Below are positions 59,056 to 64,000 of a stretch of 64,000 nt of DNA, one piece after another. The position numbers and the translations under genes are program-made. The notes below the pieces were generated by a model that saw only the letters and a list, made by a program, of their open reading frames with translations, did no database searches and was not told the origin of the DNA. How positions within the stretch are numbered: position 1 is the stretch's first letter; every line of letters begins with the position of its first letter. The DNA comes from Kibdelosporangium aridum (lineage in GTDB: Bacteria > Actinomycetota > Actinomycetes > Mycobacteriales > Pseudonocardiaceae): the NCBI RefSeq assembly GCF_900176515.1, contig NZ_FWXV01000012.1, forward strand, positions 186,001 through 250,000, in the 5' to 3' direction.

Positions 59056-60696
59056 ATGCCCGCACCCGAATTCATTGGCCGGTATGCGATCAAGCGGTTC
59101 CTCGGCGCCGGTGGATTCGCCGTGGTGTGGCTGGCACACGACGATCGTCTCGACGATCATGTGGCGATCAAGGTCCTCGCCGACAACTGGTCGCAACGGC
59201 TGGACTTGCGCGAGCGGTTCATCAAGGAAGCCCGTGTTCTACGGCGGACCGAGTCGCAGCGCGTGGTCGATGTGTACGACATCGACGAATTGCCGGACGG
59301 GCGCCCGTATTTCGTGATGACTTATGCCGATCGCGGCAGCCTCGCCGACGAACTACGGGACCGCCGCATTTCCGTCGGTCAAGCGTTGCGGTACGGCGCG
59401 GAAATCGCGCACGCGATTCAGGATCTGCATGACGCCGGCGTGATTCACCGCGATGTCAAGCCGTCCAATGTGCTTTTCCGCTCCGCCAGCGACGGCTCGG
59501 CCCGGCTGCTGATCGCCGATCTCGGCCTGGCCAGGGACATCGACCGCGGCTCGCGGTTCACCATGGCGGTCGGCACGCCTGGCTACATGGCACCGGAGCA
59601 GTCCGGCAGCAGCAGCGGGCTGGACGCTCGCGCGGACGTCTTCGGGATCGGCGCGACGGTGTATTTCGCCCTCACCGGACAGCCGCCCAGCTCGGACCCG
59701 CCGTCCACGTTCCGGCCAGGACTACCGGCCGGCACGGACGAGGCCGTACTGCGGGCGATGCACCAGGACCCGGACCAACGCTGGCAGACCGCCGGGGAAT
59801 TCGCGGCCGAGCTGGAGCGGCTGAGTGAGCACGCCGACCACGAACTCGAGTCGGCCATCACCGACATCCCGCCCGCGGCCGTGACCGGCGAGGTGCTGAC
59901 CGACCAGCACGTTCTGCCGCCCGTTGCGGTGATCGCGCCCGAGGCACCGCCGCCTGCCAAGTCCCGCAAGAAACTCGGCATCGCGGCGGCCGCCGCAGCC
60001 GGCGTGATCGCGCTGACGGCAGCGCTGCTGTTCACCACTGTGTGGTCAGATCGGCCGACCACGCGGACCGCACAGGACGGCACCGTCGCGCCAACGGCCA
60101 CGCAAACCGTTATGCAGCAGGTGGTTTCGACGGTTCCCTCGTCCGCCAGCACGCCTGCGCCTCCGCCGTCCGCGCAATCCGTCAAGCAGAAGTCGTCTGG
60201 GCCGCAGGCGCCGCCCGCTGTGACACCACCTCCTGCCGGGCCCGACAAGCCTCTGCCCGGCACGCTCACCAAATGCGGCGGTGGCGACAAAGTCGACTGT
60301 TTCCTCTTCTCACGGGGAAACACCGCCTACGCACTCGACTTCTACACCCACAACCACGAAGTGGTCATGTGGGAGCGAAAACCCGCCAACGACACGTACG
60401 CCTACAGCCAGCGCTGGCAGTTCTGGCAGGTCGGCGACGCGTACATGATCTACAACACCCACATGAAGCGCTGTCTGTCGATCGACGGCGGTGGCGTGGG
60501 TGATCGGTTGCGGGTCGCCGATTGCGCACCCTCAAGTGCCAAACAGTTGTGGAACTGGACTGACACGCGGCAGCTGAAGAGCAAGCTCGGGATGTGCGTG
60601 GACGTGCCGCGCGCCGAGTACTTCAACGGCGCCGCACCGTTCGGCTACGGCTGTGCCGAGGGCACCAACCAGGAGTGGCTCCCGACCCCCGCCTGA
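59056..60696 (+). CDS. transmembrane Ser/Thr protein kinase with ricin-like ectodomain
   Basis: A 546-residue receptor-type kinase. Residues 1-260 are a Hanks-type kinase: FLGAGGFAVVW glycine loop, VAIKVL with Lys39, IHRDVKPSN with Asp133, ADLGLA with Asp155, and GTPGYMAPEQ. A membrane helix is at about 305-330. The outside has a Pro/Ser/Thr linker and then a ricin-type beta-trefoil (KRCLSIDGGGVGDRLRVADCAPSSAKQLWNW, KLGMCVDVP, NQEWLPTPA) with paired cysteines. It may sense glycans or wall fragments and phosphorylate cytoplasmic targets. It is divergent from an ECF sigma gene 41 bases away. Confidence 0.9.
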   Translation: MPAPEFIGRYAIKRFLGAGGFAVVWLAHDDRLDDHVAIKVLADNWSQRLDLRERFIKEARVLRRTESQRVVDVYDIDELPDGRPYFVMTYADRGSLADELRDRRISVGQALRYGAEIAHAIQDLHDAGVIHRDVKPSNVLFRSASDGSARLLIADLGLARDIDRGSRFTMAVGTPGYMAPEQSGSSSGLDARADVFGIGATVYFALTGQPPSSDPPSTFRPGLPAGTDEAVLRAMHQDPDQRWQTAGEFAAELERLSEHADHELESAITDIPPAAVTGEVLTDQHVLPPVAVIAPEAPPPAKSRKKLGIAAAAAAGVIALTAALLFTTVWSDRPTTRTAQDGTVAPTATQTVMQQVVSTVPSSASTPAPPPSAQSVKQKSSGPQAPPAVTPPPAGPDKPLPGTLTKCGGGDKVDCFLFSRGNTAYALDFYTHNHEVVMWERKPANDTYAYSQRWQFWQVGDAYMIYNTHMKRCLSIDGGGVGDRLRVADCAPSSAKQLWNWTDTRQLKSKLGMCVDVPRAEYFNGAAPFGYGCAEGTNQEWLPTPA

Positions 60697-60747
60697 CGTT
60701 ATCGATCCGTTACTAACCGATCCCGGTGCCGGCTCATCTCACTTCGC

Positions 60748-61053
60748 ATGAGCTACACCGTTTCGACCGAAGCGCTGCGTGAGGCGGCGAAGAAGATCAG
60801 GTACTCCGGCGAGGAAGCCGAATCCGTCGACCTGGCCGCCACCGCCGGGCTGATCCCTGGCGCGTTGCCCGGCGGCAAGTCGGCCGCGGCAGCGCACGAA
60901 CTGGCTGACGAGTGGCTGCGCGACCTGAGGTCGTGGGCGCGCGACGCCCAGGGACACGGCGGCAAGCTGGACACCGCGGCGCAGGAGTACGACAACCAGG
61001 AACAGCAGGCGAAGAACAAGATCATGGCTGCTGGAGGTCCGGCATGGGCCTGA
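60748..61053 (+). CDS. WXG100/EspC-like type VII secretion-associated protein
   Basis: A 101-residue helical protein: TEALREAAKKIRYSGEEAESV, ELADEWLRDLRSWARDAQGHGGKLDTAAQEYDNQEQQAKNKI. The helix-turn-helix-hairpin layout, length and Tyr-x-x-x-(D/E)-like C-terminal segment (YDNQE) fit ESX-associated small proteins. It overlaps the next gene by 10 bases. No ESX secretion machinery lies in the window. Confidence 0.75.
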   Translation: MSYTVSTEALREAAKKIRYSGEEAESVDLAATAGLIPGALPGGKSAAAAHELADEWLRDLRSWARDAQGHGGKLDTAAQEYDNQEQQAKNKIMAAGGPAWA

Positions 61054-62654
61054 CGTACGGCGCCGTGCGCCAGTGGCGGCACGGCGAACTCGAAGCGGTT
61101 TTCCAGCAGTTGACCCGGCAGATCGAGACCCTGATCCAGCTCAACGACGACCTCTCGGCGGCCGCCAACCCCGCGGACTGGACCGGCAAAGCCGCCAGCA
61201 GTGCGGGCAAAGCGCACCGCAAGCTGGTCGACCGGATGGAACGCATCGTCGCGGGCGTGGCGGCAGTGAAACGCACGGTCGGTGACGCGGCCGAAGCAGT
61301 GGAAGGCATCCACACCGGTATCGCCACGACCGACTGGCTCGCCGCGGACAGCGGCTACCGGATCGGCGACGACGGCAGCGTGGCCGATCTCGGGACCATG
61401 CCGGCCAGCCCTGACCGGGAACGGATGAAGGCCGAGCTCAAGGCACGGGTGAAGGAGACACTCCGGCGCGCCGGACAGGTGGACGACCGGCTCGCGAAGA
61501 CCATGCGCGAAGCCGACCGCGACCGGGTCGACAATCGTGACGCCGACAGCCTGACGCAAGCCGCTGCCGTGGGCGAGGGTCAGGGCGGCGTGGACATCCT
61601 GAAGCCACCGAAGAACGGCAGCCCGGCCGCGAACGCAGGCTGGTGGGCCGGTCTCACCGAGGACGAACGCAAGCAGGTGCTCAGAAAGCATCCTGAGTGG
61701 ATCGGCAACCGGGACGGCATTCCCGCGGAGTACCGGGACAAGGCCAACCGTGCCCGGCTCGGCGAGCTCGAGGACACCTTGCGCGAACGCTACGACAAGC
61801 TGCGGCGTGATCTCACGGACAACAACCCGTTCAACGGCCCCATGTTCGGTGGAGTCGCCGAACTGGACGAACTGCGCGACAAGCTGGACTCGATCGACGC
61901 GATCCGCGGGGCAATCGCCGCCGACGACCGGAAACTGCTCATGGTCGACACGTCCGGCGACATGGTCAAAGCCGCGGTGGCGGACGGCGACATCGACAAC
62001 GCCAAGCACATCGGGGTGTTCACCGGCGGCGTGAACACCACTGTGGACGGTGAACTCGTGAAGTACAGCAAGCAGATGGACGCGCTGCAAGCGAAGGCAC
62101 GCAGGTTCACCGGCGAGGAGGTCGCGACGGTCACCTGGCTCGGATACGAAGCACCACAGCAAGCCAACCCGTTGAAGGACCCATTGCAGGCCGCGCAGGA
62201 CATTCTCGGTGACCAAAGTGCGTTGAGCCCGGACTCCGCGCGGAAGAGCGGCAAGGACCTCGCGGAGTTCCTCAACGGCCTCGACACGTCACGGGAGACG
62301 GATGCGCACGTCACCGCGATGGGCCACTCGTACGGCTCACTCACGACCAGCTACGCCGTACAGCGTGGCACCGGCGTCGACGACGTGATCTTCTTCGGCT
62401 CACCGGGGATCGGCACCCATGACGTCCGGGATTTGCGGGTGCCCGACGCCTTCCTGGTCGAAGCGGACGGTGACTGGATCGCCGACACCCAGGCGTTCGG
62501 CCCGGACCCGGCGTCGATGAAGGACATGAAACACCTGGACAGCGGCGACATCCGCGGCCACAGCGACTATCTGGACAGCGGTTCGCAGAGTCTGCGCAAC
62601 ATGGGCGCGGTGGTCGCCGGAGCCGAGCAGCACGCCGGCTATTCCAAGCGTTGA
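61044..62654 (+). CDS. WXG-like domain fused to DUF1023 alpha/beta hydrolase
   Basis: A 536-residue protein, ATG with GGAGG 6 bases upstream. Residues 1-200 are helical and WXG100-like (LIQLNDDLSAAANPADWTGKAASSAGKAH). Residues about 270-530 are the DUF1023 alpha/beta hydrolase with VDTSGDMVKAAVADGDIDNAKHIGVFTGG, GEEVATVTWLGYEAP, nucleophile in AMGHSYGSLTTSYA, and a C-terminal histidine region GDIRGHSDYLDSGSQS. This pairing with a small ESX-like partner is common in actinomycetes and suggests type VII export. Substrate unknown. Confidence 0.87.
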   Translation: MGLTYGAVRQWRHGELEAVFQQLTRQIETLIQLNDDLSAAANPADWTGKAASSAGKAHRKLVDRMERIVAGVAAVKRTVGDAAEAVEGIHTGIATTDWLAADSGYRIGDDGSVADLGTMPASPDRERMKAELKARVKETLRRAGQVDDRLAKTMREADRDRVDNRDADSLTQAAAVGEGQGGVDILKPPKNGSPAANAGWWAGLTEDERKQVLRKHPEWIGNRDGIPAEYRDKANRARLGELEDTLRERYDKLRRDLTDNNPFNGPMFGGVAELDELRDKLDSIDAIRGAIAADDRKLLMVDTSGDMVKAAVADGDIDNAKHIGVFTGGVNTTVDGELVKYSKQMDALQAKARRFTGEEVATVTWLGYEAPQQANPLKDPLQAAQDILGDQSALSPDSARKSGKDLAEFLNGLDTSRETDAHVTAMGHSYGSLTTSYAVQRGTGVDDVIFFGSPGIGTHDVRDLRVPDAFLVEADGDWIADTQAFGPDPASMKDMKHLDSGDIRGHSDYLDSGSQSLRNMGAVVAGAEQHAGYSKR

Positions 62655-62726
62655 CGTGCACTGCCGATGACTTTCGGGCACGGGGATGGTCCACCCTGGC
62701 GCAACGACTGGAGAGGAGTGGTCCGA

Positions 62727-63062
62727 GTGGACTTGTACAGCGTGATCCAGGTGAGCGACCGGGCCAAGGCGCTGGAGTGGTTCGAGGCGTTCTTCGGGCG
62801 CCCGGCCGACGAGGTCATCGGTGAGGAGTACCTGTGGCAGGTCGGCGAGAACGCGTGGGTCGTCGTCGACGACCGGAGTGCCGAACGGGTGGGCGGAGCC
62901 ATGATCACGCTCGGCGTGACCGACCTTGACGACATCCTGGCCCGGCTTGCCGCGCACGGCATCGCCCATGAGCCAGTGGAAACCTACGGTAACGGAGTGC
63001 GTCACGTCGTAGTCCTCGACCCGGACGGAAACAGCGTATCGCTTGCAGAGGCGCCTGTTTAG
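62727..63062 (+). CDS. VOC (glyoxalase/bleomycin-resistance) family protein
   Basis: A 111-residue single-module VOC protein: VDLYSVIQVSDRAKALEWFEAFFGRPAD, MITLGVTDLDDILARLAAHGI, and VVLDPDGNSVSLAE. GTG at 62727 is chosen because AGGAG is about 8 bases upstream; the frame also opens at ATG 62667. The substrate cannot be inferred, and such proteins range from dioxygenases to resistance binders. Confidence 0.8.
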   Translation: MDLYSVIQVSDRAKALEWFEAFFGRPADEVIGEEYLWQVGENAWVVVDDRSAERVGGAMITLGVTDLDDILARLAAHGIAHEPVETYGNGVRHVVVLDPDGNSVSLAEAPV

Positions 63063-63111
63063 CCGGTTTGGCCGCTTGTTCCACGCGGTGCCAAAGGATC
63101 TACTGCACTGC

Positions 63112-63720
63112 ATGGGCAGAGGCAAAGCCGAACTTGTCCACTTGCGGGTGAGCCAGCCAAATCCACGGGACCCGAGCGCCAGGCGCGCGTTGCCAGAGCG
63201 CCGGGTCTCTCCCACCGAGCCGCTGGCGCCCGCACCCGACGACCCGGTGTTCGCATCGGCCGTCACCCTCAGATGCGACGAATGCGAAGAGGACTACCGG
63301 GTCGGCCTGCTGAAGCGCTCGGTGCTGGCGCGGCGTCAGCTGCGCAACTACCAGCTGTGGATCTGCGCCGCGATCACGGCCGGACTGGAATCCCTCCTGG
63401 TGATCGCGTTTCCGCACGACCTGATGATCAACGACGAGGACGCGGTTGTGGCCTACGCCGCATTCTCGGTCTTCGTCCTGTTCGCAGCGCTGCCGCTGTA
63501 CATCGCGTGGGGCGGCATCCGCGCGCTGCGCGGCAAGATGCTCAAAGTGGACGAGTCGGAGCCGCCGGCCGAGGACCACGGGTGGGTGTGGACCCGGCCG
63601 AGCGGCAGGATGGTCGCGTACCTCCCCGATCTGACGGGCTTCACGGAAGGCGACCGCCGCCGCGTATACCGGATCCGGCAGTCCGACCCGGCGCCTGACT
63701 CCACAGTGGACGGGACATGA
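63112..63720 (+). CDS. two-helix membrane protein with CxxC motif
   Basis: A protein of about 202 residues. An N-terminal soluble part has LRCDECEEDYRVGLLKR, which looks like a small zinc-binding half site. Two membrane helices follow (LWICAAITAGLESLLVIAF and VAYAAFSVFVLFAALPLYIAWGG), then a polar C-terminus (HGWVWTRPSGRMVAYLPDLTGFTEGDRRRVYRI). Start is uncertain, as no good ribosome-binding site was seen; GTG at 63088 or ATG at 63043 are alternatives. Family not recognised. Confidence 0.6.
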   Translation: MGRGKAELVHLRVSQPNPRDPSARRALPERRVSPTEPLAPAPDDPVFASAVTLRCDECEEDYRVGLLKRSVLARRQLRNYQLWICAAITAGLESLLVIAFPHDLMINDEDAVVAYAAFSVFVLFAALPLYIAWGGIRALRGKMLKVDESEPPAEDHGWVWTRPSGRMVAYLPDLTGFTEGDRRRVYRIRQSDPAPDSTVDGT

Positions 63721-63925
63721 TCTCTTGCTCCCGGCGCTGACTGAACCGGGCTTGCTGCCCCACGATCCATCCATCGGGTGAATGCCGTACCGGAGTGGGC
63801 AGTGGCCGTTGTAGGTTGCTGTCCGGCAGTACGGCTGCCATTGAGGCTCCTCCTGACCCGGTTGGAGTGAGTGCCTCCAAAGCTCGCCCGAGCGAGTCCC
63901 GTGAATTCCCTGGGTTGGCCCGGGT
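63721..63925. other. intergenic stretch without a supported gene
   Basis: I see no gene, strong hairpin or repeat here. Short open frames on the minus strand look like random frames of GC-rich DNA. Confidence 0.5.
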
Positions 63926-64000
63926 GTGGATTCGCTGCGGCTGGAGATCGCCAACGACGCGGTGGTGAACTTTCTCGCCGAGACGTTTCCCGTGGTGGTG
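63926..64000 (+). CDS. possible partial CDS cut by the window end
   Basis: From a GTG at 63926 the frame stays open to the last base, giving VDSLRLEIANDAVVNFLAE followed by TFPVVV. The composition looks protein-like, but 25 codons are too few to name a family and no clear ribosome-binding site is present. Confidence 0.3.
   Translation, partial: MDSLRLEIANDAVVNFLAETFPVVV

Noticed and set aside
63721..64000. Left end of an IS110-type element with a bridge RNA
   Set aside because: A non-coding stretch followed by a frame at the window edge fits the layout, but the visible peptide does not match an IS110 transposase start and no terminal repeat was found.

Overview
The window is high-GC actinomycete chromosome, most like the Pseudonocardiaceae and relatives (Amycolatopsis, Lentzea, Kibdelosporangium type). 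The evidence is the dense GTG/TTG-started genes with 1-14 base overlaps and the gene families present: PucR, SARP/AfsR, PknG, ClgR-like, ESX-associated, ALF-repeat and LGFP-repeat proteins. I saw no tRNA, rRNA, CRISPR array or intact insertion sequence. Organism assignment is inference from gene content.

Layout. 0.1-6.9 kb: a PucR regulator divergent from an acyl-CoA ligase, then a very large XRE-SARP-STAND-TPR regulator divergent from a small secreted repeat protein. 7.0-10.8 kb: a ferric-siderophore ABC importer operon (ATPase, lipoprotein, fused permease) with a probable IdeR/DmdR iron box at its first start codon. 11-21 kb: a membrane-anchored STAND-TPR protein faces a tight minus-strand operon. 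That operon encodes a trypsin-like protease, a PknG-type kinase, a von Willebrand A protein, a GlnX-like four-helix membrane protein, a solute-binding lipoprotein and a TRYCO1-type protein. It looks like the mycobacterial glnX-glnH-pknG sensing module rebuilt with protease, vWA and TRYCO parts, and it is the strongest candidate here for an undescribed system.

21-31.6 kb: a molybdenum/tungsten island with a MobA-MoaD fusion, an aldehyde:ferredoxin oxidoreductase-family enzyme, an NAD-linked formate dehydrogenase (fdhA and a NuoE-NuoF fusion), MoeA, and a MoeA fused to a periplasmic-binding-protein-like domain. A cluster of phased GTATG/CATAC half-sites precedes fdhA. 31.6-40.6 kb: an ALF-repeat locus with a 1410-residue secreted nuclease toxin, a SUKH-type immunity gene linked to it through a 13-codon leader frame, a second ALF protein, and a divergent ALF/AbfB/LGFP/ricin surface protein.

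40.7-50.9 kb: ion antiporter, AraC regulator (15-base perfect palindrome touching its start codon), SpoIIE-type phosphatase with DUF2243 protein, a small BTAD regulator, manganese catalase followed by an Nramp manganese transporter with a degenerate direct-repeat array between them, a hydrolase and a glycosyltransferase. 51-64 kb: SDR, CorA, CsbD, a CYP152-type P450 peroxygenase divergent from a SUKH protein across a perfect palindrome, a paired clpP operon in which the second subunit has lost its catalytic serine (facing a ClgR-like regulator), an ECF sigma factor divergent from a receptor kinase with a ricin-like ectodomain, and a type VII secretion-associated pair.

Some start sites were moved downstream of the longest open frame where a Shine-Dalgarno sequence, an overlap with the upstream stop codon, or family alignment supported it. 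Functions rest on motifs and remembered family sequences, not on database searches.
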